A stretch of 48,264 nt of DNA from Methanobacteriota archaeon. Its GTDB lineage: Archaea > Thermoplasmatota > Poseidoniia > Poseidoniales > Thalassarchaeaceae. The stretch lies in the NCBI GenBank assembly GCA_002716085.1, contig PAYZ01000018.1, positions 58,428-106,691 on the forward strand, read 5' to 3'. The translations under genes were made by a program, and so were the position numbers. The notes beneath the pieces were generated by a model, which saw only the letters and a program-made list of their open reading frames with translations, was not told the DNA's origin and searched no databases. Below, in pieces: positions 34,154-44,200 of this stretch; positions within the stretch are counted from its first letter, which is position 1, and each line of letters opens with the position of its first letter.

Positions 34154-35764
34154 ATGGAGATGCAGGGCTCCTCTCAAGAGATGTCAACGGGCTTAGCTGA
34201 TTTGGGTCTAGATCCTTCGGGACATATTCATTGGAATCTTGGTTGGAAGGATCTTCACTCCAAGGCAGAAGAACTAGGAGAGGCAAGGCTCACCTCCGAC
34301 GGAGTTCTTCTGGCAGTTACCGGAGATAGAACAGGACGATCCCCAAATGACAGGTTCATTGTCGATGAAGCTGGAATGGCAGAAGATGTCTGGTGGGGCG
34401 AGGTAAACAGACCGACAGCTCCAGCAGTGTTCGAGAGACTACTTGCAAAGACCCAGCATCACCTAGACGAAGCTCCCGATCTATTTGTCAAGGATGCATT
34501 CTGCGGGGCGGACCCAGAATATCGCATGCCAGTCAGACTGGTTACGGAGAAGGCCTGGCATGCGGCCTTCATGCACAACATGTTTGTCCGAGCAACAGAG
34601 AAAGAGTTGGAGAATCATGACCCCCAGTTCACCATTCTTCACGCGCCGGAATTGAAGTCCAGCATGAGCGATGGGGTGAACTCCGAGGTTTTCGTCATTA
34701 TTGCATTGGATAGGGGTTTGGTAATAATCGGGGGGACCCACTATGCTGGAGAGATCAAGAAGGCAATTTTCACCGTGATGAATCACATTCTACCTGCTCG
34801 GGGTATTCTCCCTATGCACTGCTCCGCAAACACCGATGGCCATAACCCCGCATTGTTCTTTGGACTATCTGGAACAGGCAAAACGACCCTGTCAGCCGAT
34901 CCAAAAAGAGCTCTAGTTGGTGATGACGAGCACGGATGGTCGGAAAGAGGAGTCTTCAATTTCGAAGGGGGATGCTATGCCAAGCTCATCAGCCTATCAA
35001 AGGAGGATGAGCCAGCAATCTATGCTACAACTTCAATGCCCGGCTCCATACTAGAGAACGTAGTTCTGAATGCAGATGGTACGCCAGATTTCGACAACTC
35101 ATCCCTCACCCAGAACACCAGAGGGTCATACCCCATAGAATACATAGAGAATCGCACACCAGACTCGATGGCTGGAAATCCAACCCACGTAGTGTTCCTA
35201 ACTTGCGATGCCTTTGGGGTCCTCCCACCCCTCTCAAGGCTGAGCCCAGAGCAAGCAGCGTATCACTTCATGTCGGGATATACTGCGAAGGTGGCAGGGA
35301 CTGAAATGGGAGTAACCCAGCCACAGGCAACATTCTCGACGTGCTTTGGGGCTCCCTTCATGCCTCGGCATCCTAGTGTGTATGCAGATCTCCTGTCTGA
35401 GAAGATTCGGAAGAATGAATCTAGTTGCTGGCTGATTAACACCGGTTGGATCGCAGGTGGGGCGGATGCCAGCAGCAGAATCAAGATTAGTTGGACTAGA
35501 AACCTCCTGAATGCGGCATTGAACGGAGATCTGGAGAATGTAGTATTCGTAAAAGATGAGAGATTTGGATTCGAGATCCCAACAACTTGCGAAGGAGTCC
35601 CAGAGGAGATTCTCCAACCCAGAGAAACCTGGGAAGACAAGAAGAGGTATGACAACGTGGCCAATCTTCTAGCTCAAATGTTCATTGAGAACTTCAATCA
35701 GTACACTTCTGTTTGCTCTGAAGAGGTCCTCGGAGCCGGACCGAAGCAGATTCTAATCGATTAG
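34154..35764 (+). CDS. pckA: Phosphoenolpyruvate carboxykinase (ATP)
   Basis: Converts oxaloacetate and ATP to PEP, CO2 and ADP at the start of gluconeogenesis. The ATP-type family is clear from LLAVTGDRTGRSPNDRFIV, the Walker-type loop FGLSGTGKTTLSADP, GDDEHGWSERGVFNFEGGCY and LINTGWIAGGADASSRIKI with the metal and substrate residues in place. Length 536 is normal. Starts at 34154, 34160 and 34181 are all in frame; the 34181 ATG (MSTGLADLGLD) starts closest to the conserved part. The gene end overlaps the maeB end by 12 bp on the opposite strand. Confidence 0.96.
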   Translation: MEMQGSSQEMSTGLADLGLDPSGHIHWNLGWKDLHSKAEELGEARLTSDGVLLAVTGDRTGRSPNDRFIVDEAGMAEDVWWGEVNRPTAPAVFERLLAKTQHHLDEAPDLFVKDAFCGADPEYRMPVRLVTEKAWHAAFMHNMFVRATEKELENHDPQFTILHAPELKSSMSDGVNSEVFVIIALDRGLVIIGGTHYAGEIKKAIFTVMNHILPARGILPMHCSANTDGHNPALFFGLSGTGKTTLSADPKRALVGDDEHGWSERGVFNFEGGCYAKLISLSKEDEPAIYATTSMPGSILENVVLNADGTPDFDNSSLTQNTRGSYPIEYIENRTPDSMAGNPTHVVFLTCDAFGVLPPLSRLSPEQAAYHFMSGYTAKVAGTEMGVTQPQATFSTCFGAPFMPRHPSVYADLLSEKIRKNESSCWLINTGWIAGGADASSRIKISWTRNLLNAALNGDLENVVFVKDERFGFEIPTTCEGVPEEILQPRETWEDKKRYDNVANLLAQMFIENFNQYTSVCSEEVLGAGPKQILID

Positions 35765-38041
35765 CCTCTGCCTCGAAGCCCTCTGAGCGTCGACAGCACA
35801 AATTGCCGACATGTGCACAACGTCTCTCACACTGTCCCTCCTCTGAAGAACGTGAGCAGGGCGGGATAGGCCTTCCAGAATAGGGCCAGTCATCTCCGCA
35901 CCAGCTATCCTCTGGAGTAACTTGTAGGCAATGTTTGCAGAAGCTAGATTAGGACATATCAATACGTTCGCAGGTCCGTTAAATGACATGAATGGGTAGT
36001 CCTGCTGAATGTCCGGGACCAGAGCAGTATCTGCTTGCATTGGGCCATCAATCACCAAGTCAGGCTCCATCTCTTTGGCGATTTCAATAGCCTCTTCTAT
36101 TCTGTCAGTCCTCATCTCTGAGGATGTTCCAAAGTTTGAGAACGAGAGCATTGCTACCTTGGGTTGGACCCCGAATCTCCTTGCCACCTTTGCAGTTTGA
36201 ATAGCAATCTCCGCTAGGGTCCTGGCATCTGGGTATATGTTGATGGTGGCGTCTCCGATGAACAACAACTGACCGTTCACTGTCATCATATACGTCCCAA
36301 CAATTCTGTGCGAATCTGGGTTGGAGCCAATTACCTGTAGGCAAGGCTTGACAATATCGGGATATTGGTGCGAAACCCCTCCCAAGTATCCATCGGCATC
36401 CCCCATTCTTACCATCATTGGTGCGAAGTAGGTTGTCGACTTGAGTTGCCTAACTGCATCCTCCTTTGTCAAACCCCTTCTTCCTCTGAGCCGGTGTAGC
36501 TCATCTGCATATTCAGCTCTCCTTCTGGAGTCGTATCTTACATCTATGCTTTCGCACTCGAAGTCAATCCCCAAATCTTCCTTTACAGCTTCGATCCTCT
36601 TTTTTTGCCCAAGCAGTATGGGGATGCAGATTCCTTCAGAAATGCACTGAGCTGCCGCCTTGATTATTGTGGGGTCTTCTCCTTCGCAGAATACAACCTT
36701 CTTCAGATCTCTCTTGGCTTGGTTGATCACCCTTCTCATGATCGACCGAGTTAATCCCAACCTAGACTCGAGATTCTCCCTGTAATCGTCCAAATCGAAA
36801 TCCTTCTTGGAGATCCTCGAAACACCTTCTTTAACAGCAGCTTCAGCTACTGCACTTGCCTCCCATATCAGAACTCTAGCATCGAAGGGCTTCGGTATCA
36901 GGTATTCGGGCCCGAATGACATTTGCTCTCCTTCGTATGCTGAGGATACATCATCCGGAACAGGCTCCTTTGCTAATCGGGCTATGGCCATGGTAGCAGC
37001 CATCTTCATTCCCTCTGTAATCTCGGTAGCTCTTACATCAAGCGCCCCTCTGAAGATGTAAGGGAACCCTAGTACGTTGTTGATTTGGTTGGGGTAATCT
37101 GACCTCCCTGTGGCAACAATAGCATCGCCCCTAACACTAAGGACGTCCTCAGGAGTTATTTCAGGATCAGGATTAGCAAGAGCAAAGATAAGCGGTCTTT
37201 CGGACATTCTCCCAACCATCTCAGGAGTAACGAGTCCTCCCTTGGAAAGGCCTAGGAACACGTCCGCCCCATCTAGGGCATCGCCTACCCCGCCGTCGAC
37301 GACATCTCTAGCGAACTCCATTTTGTATTCGTTCAACTCCCCATTTTCCCCTCTAGACTTAGTGAGGATTCCACTAGAGTCAACCATCAGAAGGTTGTCT
37401 GTTTTCACCCCTAGTCTTACGTAGTGCTTCGCACAGGAAATCGCCGAGGCCCCGGCCCCCAGAATCACCACACTAACATCTTCAATCTTCTTCTCTACAA
37501 CTTCAAGCCCGTTGATCAGAGCCGCCCCAGATATTATTGCCGTACCATGCTGATCATCGTGCATTACTGGAATGTCTAGCTCTTCAACTAGCCTTCTCTC
37601 TATTTCGAAGCATTCAGGGGCACGGATATCTTCTAGATTGATTCCACCGAAAGTCGGAGCAATCGCCTTTACAGCCTCTACAAACTCATCTACGTTCGAC
37701 CTATCTACTTCTATGTCGAAGACATCTATATCAGCGAATGCCTTGAACAATAGCCCCTTCCCTTCCATAACTGGCTTGCTAGCTAGAGCTCCTATGTCAC
37801 CAAGACCTAGAACGGCCGTTCCGTTGCTGATTACTGCAACAAGATTGCCCTTCGAAGTGTAGCTGTATGCCTTGTCGGCATCATCTCTGATCTCTTCACA
37901 TGGGTAAGCCACGCCTGGAGAGTATGCCAACGAAAGCTCCCTCTGGGTCCCATGGGGCTTCGTAGGCACCACTGTAACCTTTCCCGGGGGTTTCGATGAG
38001 TGGTAGTTTAACGCCTCTTCGCGCAGTTGATTGCTGTCCAC
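35753..38041 (-). CDS. maeB: NADP-type malic enzyme fused to a phosphotransacetylase-like domain
   Basis: Oxidative decarboxylation of malate to pyruvate. Residues 1-430 form the malic enzyme: [63 protein letters not shown] and the Rossmann loop [17 protein letters not shown]. Residues about 430-762 are the phosphotransacetylase-like domain ([19 protein letters not shown] ... [14 protein letters not shown]), which in MaeB is usually regulatory, responding to acetyl-CoA. The 762-residue fusion is the normal bacterial form. GTG at 38041 is the start. With pckA and pyruvate dehydrogenase it links C4 acids to pyruvate and PEP. Confidence 0.95.
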   Translation of the reverse strand: MDSNQLREEALNYHSSKPPGKVTVVPTKPHGTQRELSLAYSPGVAYPCEEIRDDADKAYSYTSKGNLVAVISNGTAVLGLGDIGALASKPVMEGKGLLFKAFADIDVFDIEVDRSNVDEFVEAVKAIAPTFGGINLEDIRAPECFEIERRLVEELDIPVMHDDQHGTAIISGAALINGLEVVEKKIEDVSVVILGAGASAISCAKHYVRLGVKTDNLLMVDSSGILTKSRGENGELNEYKMEFARDVVDGGVGDALDGADVFLGLSKGGLVTPEMVGRMSERPLIFALANPDPEITPEDVLSVRGDAIVATGRSDYPNQINNVLGFPYIFRGALDVRATEITEGMKMAATMAIARLAKEPVPDDVSSAYEGEQMSFGPEYLIPKPFDARVLIWEASAVAEAAVKEGVSRISKKDFDLDDYRENLESRLGLTRSIMRRVINQAKRDLKKVVFCEGEDPTIIKAAAQCISEGICIPILLGQKKRIEAVKEDLGIDFECESIDVRYDSRRRAEYADELHRLRGRRGLTKEDAVRQLKSTTYFAPMMVRMGDADGYLGGVSHQYPDIVKPCLQVIGSNPDSHRIVGTYMMTVNGQLLFIGDATINIYPDARTLAEIAIQTAKVARRFGVQPKVAMLSFSNFGTSSEMRTDRIEEAIEIAKEMEPDLVIDGPMQADTALVPDIQQDYPFMSFNGPANVLICPNLASANIAYKLLQRIAGAEMTGPILEGLSRPAHVLQRRDSVRDVVHMSAICAVDAQRASRQRLID

Positions 38042-38196
38042 AGGACTACCTCGGATGCTCCCGGATAAACCATCTCCTATGATGCTATCCTATTGCTAAT
38101 TGGAGGATTATCGGCCAATATGGAAGCGATTCGATGTTCAAACCGTGGTGAACATGAGCTTCTCAATGAGCAACTGGCAGACGTCTACCCATACCC

Positions 38197-38206
38197 TTCA
38201 TAAATT
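38197..38206 (+). promoter_or_regulatory. TATA-like element of the giant surface protein gene
   Basis: TTCATAAATT is centred about 32 nt before the ATG at 38234, so the transcript should have a leader of only a few bases. No Shine-Dalgarno sequence is seen before this ATG. Confidence 0.5.
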
Positions 38207-38233
38207 GCACATCGAGGGACCGACTTCGTACCC

Positions 38234-41200
38234 ATGTACTATGAGCGCGAAACATCTGGCAGCAGAGCGATTGCCTTTTGCTTGGTTTCTCTTATGATGA
38301 TGATTCCTTGTGGGGTATTTGCCTCACGTAATTCAGGTGTTAACGAGGATCTGGAATTACGAAAAGCGGATTTTTCTTCTGGTAAATCATGGGGTGTTAA
38401 TGGAACCAATGACTCAGGGTGGATTCTGCTCGAGGCCTCCGGAGCTGACCCCGAAAACGGAACACCTGCTTTGGGGGATGTCTTCTTCGAATTCGCCCCA
38501 GGAGCGGTAATCGATAACTTGACTCTAGAAATTGCCGTTAATGGGAGTGATGGAGTTTGGGTCAACCAACCTCAATTGTCGATAATGGACACACAGACGA
38601 GCATATTGGACTGGACCGGTCTAGGGGGTTTGGGAAGGCAGAACAACTTCGCAGAAAACCCTCCAGGGGTAGTAGATGGAATCCTAGACTCATCTCTGAA
38701 ACCCAATACAATTAGTGACGCATCATGGAATCTTCCCACTGGGATAGAAATCACGGATATGGTAATCGAGGCCTTACGTCCTGTTGACCCCAAGCTTCTA
38801 CTAAGCCCAGAGGAGGTACCGATTCATGGAAGTGCGCAGAATCCATTCGACGGGAGGCTGTACCTTCTTGTCGGAGAAGACATGGTCCAACTAGACGACC
38901 AATCGAGCAAGAGGATCATCGACACAGTCCCCGGGATCAATGGGCGCTCTATTTTCGCAGATGGCAATCGAGATATCCTCTATGTTGGGGACTCGTCTGG
39001 AAACATGAGTGCCTTCAGACTCTCAGACTCGAGCCAGATTTCTGACTTCCCAAACGATCCCGATCCATCTGAATCTGACACGATTTCCGCTATAGTTGTG
39101 GATATATTCGGAGTCACTTGGGCTGCTTCCAAATGTCGTCTTCACTACCTCATGACTCACTCCGGAGCTTCCTGGAAGAGTCTAGAATACTGCACCGGAA
39201 ATGCAAACAAGACCCCCGTCGATATTCTCTCCGATGGAAGGACTCTATTCCTAGCCACCGAGAACAAAGCTATGCATAGGCTGGAATACAATTTCTCTGC
39301 AATCGACGCCTCGTCCTTGGTTCTTGAGAGGAACGATGTCTGGGACACCTCAAACTTCCTCTCCTCCAACTCCATAGTTGACTTGGAAGTCCACGAAGAA
39401 GTAATGTACATTGCAACCTCTGACTCAGGGATTGATCGAGTAGACACCTCTTCATTCACGTGGCTACCCTCGTGGACCTCTTCGAACTGGCTTTCATCAG
39501 ACGAATTGGTGGGGCTTGCCCTTGTCCCCGGAACTCTATACATTCTAGGAAGCCAACAGATCCAGACCTATGATACTGAAGTCCTGTTATTCGAGGCAGA
39601 CATTCTGCTTGAGGACATGACCCTTTCTGGTACAGGACAGAGCATCAGTGCTTGGCCGGGAGGTATGGAAAAGTCACCATTGGCTTCATCCGTGCTGGTG
39701 GGGGACTCATCTGGAATAATGGGCAGAATCCTAGACAGAAGCCCCGATGGGACCATCCCCCTGGTCAGCAGCCCTTCCATAGATGATCCACAGGTCACTG
39801 CAATAATTGATGATGAGGAATCGGGAGAGTTCTGGATGGCATCAGGAACGGTGATCGACATAATGGACAAGAGGGAAAACCTCTGGAAGGAGCCAACCGA
39901 CCTCTCAGATAGCGTGACCGATCCAGGAGAAATAACCTCAATCGTTCAGGATGAAGACGGTTGGGTCTGGGTTGGTACTACAGGTAGCGGGGCCCACAGA
40001 TTTAGCAACGTCGATGCCACCTACTTCGAGTCTATCCAGGGGCTTAACTCGAACCACGTAACCAGCATGGATCACGATCCCAGTACAGGCATACTTGTGA
40101 TCGGCCACTTGGATGCAGGAGTGACTCTTTACTCCACAGACTCAAACAGCGTCATAGAAACATACTCCGAGACTGAGGGGCTGGACTCTAACTGGGTCAG
40201 GGACATTGCCACGAGGTATGGAGTTGCTTACATCGCCACGCAGGAGGCCGGCGTCATGAGGATAGATCTGAGCACCCCCTCAATAATCGGCTCCTGGCAA
40301 TCCTTGGGTGTCGACGACCTAGACTCAGCGCCTGTGGCAGTAGACGGGGATAGGATCTACCTTGGCCTACATGGGCTAGGCGTCCTGATTTTCGATAGAT
40401 TGACTAGTGACATCATTGATCTTTGGACTCCCGATGATCCCAATGGGATTCCAGACGAGGACGTCAACACTCTCTCAATCGACTTTTACGGTGGATTACT
40501 AGTTGGTTCGGAGGTACAGAACACCGGCGCAAACAGCAACGGCGGCCTTGTTAGATGGGACGGAAACAACTGGGACTATCTTCCAACCAGCATTCCCGGC
40601 TGGAACAATGACCCCTACGAGTTCTATGATGTTTCCAGCGATGCAGATGGAGTTTACGCAGGAACAAACCGAGGGGCATGTATGTGGAGTTGGCCAACCA
40701 CATCTCAGCCACAATTTGTCCTTCAGGAGTGCTGGTCCACTGGAGGCGGCAACCAGGGAGGAGGTAACGATGGCATGCCTTCTAGATTTGTAATATCGGT
40801 AGACACCATCGGTCCCGACCTATTGTATGCAGGTACTCTGGAAGGCGCGGCTGTGATCAACAAGTCAAACGGTACCGTTGTAGAGGTCTGGACTGCCGGG
40901 GACGACACCCAGAGAGCCAGAATAGTGGAAATCGGGAACATAGTTTACCTCGGATTCGAGAATATGGGCATCGCCCGATTCAACCTCACATCTAGTATGT
41001 GGATGACTCCATGGGACAGCTCTCAGGGAATCTTGCCAGATGATGATGTTACAGCCCTGATCGAGGGCAGGCAGGAAGGCACAATTTGGGCAGGGGGGGA
41101 TGACGGACTAACTCTGATAGATCTGGAAAATGAGTCTGTCATAACCCAGTGGTACCTCGGCTCTAACCAGAATGGGCCAGATCTGCCTAATCGGGCTCCG

Positions 41201-44200
41201 GCTGAGCTGATCATTATTGAAGACGTGATGTACTACTCGCTTCAGAGGGGGAACCCCTGGAACCAGAGGGACGAGATTCACAGAATCAACCTTGAGAACA
41301 ATAGCTCCATGTCTCTAATCGATGCCGGACAGAGGCTAGGATTCTCAGGCGTAGTCCACGGAATGAACCACATTGGAGACGAGCTTTGGATCAGCGTAGT
41401 AGAGACATCAGGGTGGGGGGGATCGGGAGACCCTGGAACCATAGTGAGATGGAACGTTAGCACAGAAGACTGGGAGGATGACCTACAGACGATTGGCGAT
41501 GTGGGAAGGGTAAATGCCCAGTATCTCGGAGATTGCTATCCACTGAACTCCACTTGCGAGCTCTGGGTCGCCTATGGAGAGAACATCCTGAGGAGATTCT
41601 CTGCCTCAAACATGTCCCTCATGGGCCAGTGGAACGATGTCGATGGGCGAATCAGGGGGATGGTAGAATACGAGGGGGATTACCTGTTCGCTAGCATGAA
41701 CGGGATCCTCAGGTGGAACGTTTCCAACGAGTCCTGGCTTCCCTCTTGGCTCCCAGGAAACGGCCTGCCATCTGACTCAGAGCTCGATTTCTACTCGATG
41801 AAAGTGGTGGGCGATGACTTGTGGGCATCATCTGGTTATGGAAATGACGGACACATAATGAGGCTCTCGGGGGATACCGGGAATTGGAGCATCTGGGAAG
41901 TGGACTCGAATGAAATCCCAGATGGCTATGGCGCTGACATCATCCTTTGCAACGACATCGTCCACTTCGCAATAGGTTACGACAGCTGGTGGGGCAACGG
42001 CGGGGGCGTGGCCAGATTCGACATGGCAGACAACGATGGTGATGGAATCACAGAGGAGTGGATCACTCCCGCCACAGAAGGTAACTCAAACATCGCAGAC
42101 AATGACGCCAGGGCCCTCGCTTGCGATGAAGAGAACGATATCGTATACGTCGGATTCGACTCAGAGGGAGCTGGAATAGACCGCTTCGACTACTCCTCAA
42201 ACACATTCTTGGGAACCCTGACAACCGACATGGGAGTCTCAGAGAACTCGGTTTTCCCAGGAGGCATGCTATACGACGAGAACGTGCTTCTAGTTTCGCA
42301 CTACGGCGATACAGGGGGAATAACCAGGGTCATTACATCCGGTTCATCGGCGTCGGGAATCATACATTTCGGACTCGGAATGGACTCATGCTCCATCGTC
42401 AGAGCCGCCCTGCCTGCTGGAGATAGGGCATATGCAATAGGAAGGTCGGGGGATCTATCGGGAATCAATAGGGTCGATAGACTAGACAGCACCGGGCTGA
42501 TAGAGGGGGGTTTCGACGAGCTCGTAGGGCTTCCCTCGGGAGTAGTTCACGAGATGGTCTCCAACGACACCCACGTTTGGGTGGCAGTAGGCTCCTCTGA
42601 CGACTCGTTCCTGGGATCAACTATTCTCCAGGGAGAGTTCCTAGACAACGGCTCAGTCAATTGGCAATACGGCTACAACACTCTTTTCGAGTACATCAAC
42701 GAGATTATGCTGGACGAAAATCAGCTATGGGTGTCAACCGTCGGCGGCGGACTATTTTCTTTCAACCTAAGCCATAGGACCTTGCAACCTACCCCTCCCG
42801 CACTTCACAACCAGATGGACGGGATGATTTTGGACGGCGATAAGATGTATGTTGGCCTTATGGGGTGGCAAGGTAGCTCTGCCGGATTCCAGACCTTCGA
42901 CACCTCTACGAAGACATGGGGCCAGGGAAGCCTAATCGCTGGCCTCCCGAGCAATATTGTTACCGACTTCGCTCAATTCGGAGAGCACGTTCTCATTTCG
43001 ACCCACGGCGGCATTGGCCTATGGAATCTGACAAAATCGGACTGGGACGATCCAATCACCACGATTGACGGCCTCCCCAGCCCCATATCCAACCACCTGT
43101 TGGTCGCCCCATCACCAGTCCTTGGGAACGGGGAGATCCTAATCGGAGGACCGACAGGCCTAGTAACGCTGGATAATAACCTCTCAGTGACTGGCTCAAT
43201 TGACGGGTCAGATGGGTTGGTCGGGGATTTCGTTTCTGGGATAGTCTTCGCCGAATCAGCTTCAAGGATCGTTAACGACACAACCACTGGGTCGATGGTT
43301 ACCATTCACCACGATGCAGCCATCTTCATTTCGCACAATGGAAGGGGAACTACAAGGCCCGGAGTCTCTGCTTGGGATCTATCGACCGATAGAGCGAACG
43401 GTACATACAACATCGATATGATTCCCAGCAATGACGTACAGGCAGTCACCGCTGATGGGTGGGGAGTCCACATAGCCACCTCGGTCCAGCCAATAGTCCA
43501 CTGGAACGGGTCCTCGATGAAGATGGAGACTGGTCCTAGCGCCTTAGAGCTCCAGGCTTGGCCCATCATGGATCTGACATCGGACGGGAAGAGTCTGGCT
43601 GCAATATCTGCCTCCAAGATTAGCGTGATGAGGTCTTCCGGTGATCACGGAATCCTAGCTATCGGAGAGCTCCAAGGAGCAAGGGCCGGCGAATCGGACC
43701 CATGGATGGGGCTAGCTGTGATCGGTGAGGACGGACTGCATATTTTCAAGCCGATGGAGACTTTGATTGAGGCACCAAGAGAGTCTCAGCGTAGAGCGAC
43801 CCCACTGACTGCCATTTTCGCAGATATGTCGCAGGACATCACCTCTACAACGCTACCTGGGATGCCAACAGTACTGGCCTCCCCCGACTCGACCATATCC
43901 ATACCACTAGACGAGAACCAGGCCTCCTCCCCCGACCTCCTCCTATATCCCGGCACAATGACTCTATCCTCGCCAGAGAGCGGTGCTTGGGTCTGGGCCA
44001 AATCAAGGACACTGAACTACTCCGGGTCTTGGGACCTGTCCCAGCTTAACCCAGAGGTGCAGGAGGCTTTCCAGACTGCAATTTTCAACACCCCGCCCGG
44101 ATCCGCTTCATCGAATGTCCACTTGCAGCTACAATCTCCCCACGACGGACGGATAAAAGTGAGGATCTCCTACGACTGGCAGAGGCTCGAGGCACCCACC

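Noticed and set aside
34022-34177. Extended N-terminus of the giant membrane protein
   Set aside because: It would overlap the divergent pckA start, while the ATG at 34021 has a GGGAG ribosome site and starts the acidic cytoplasmic region.
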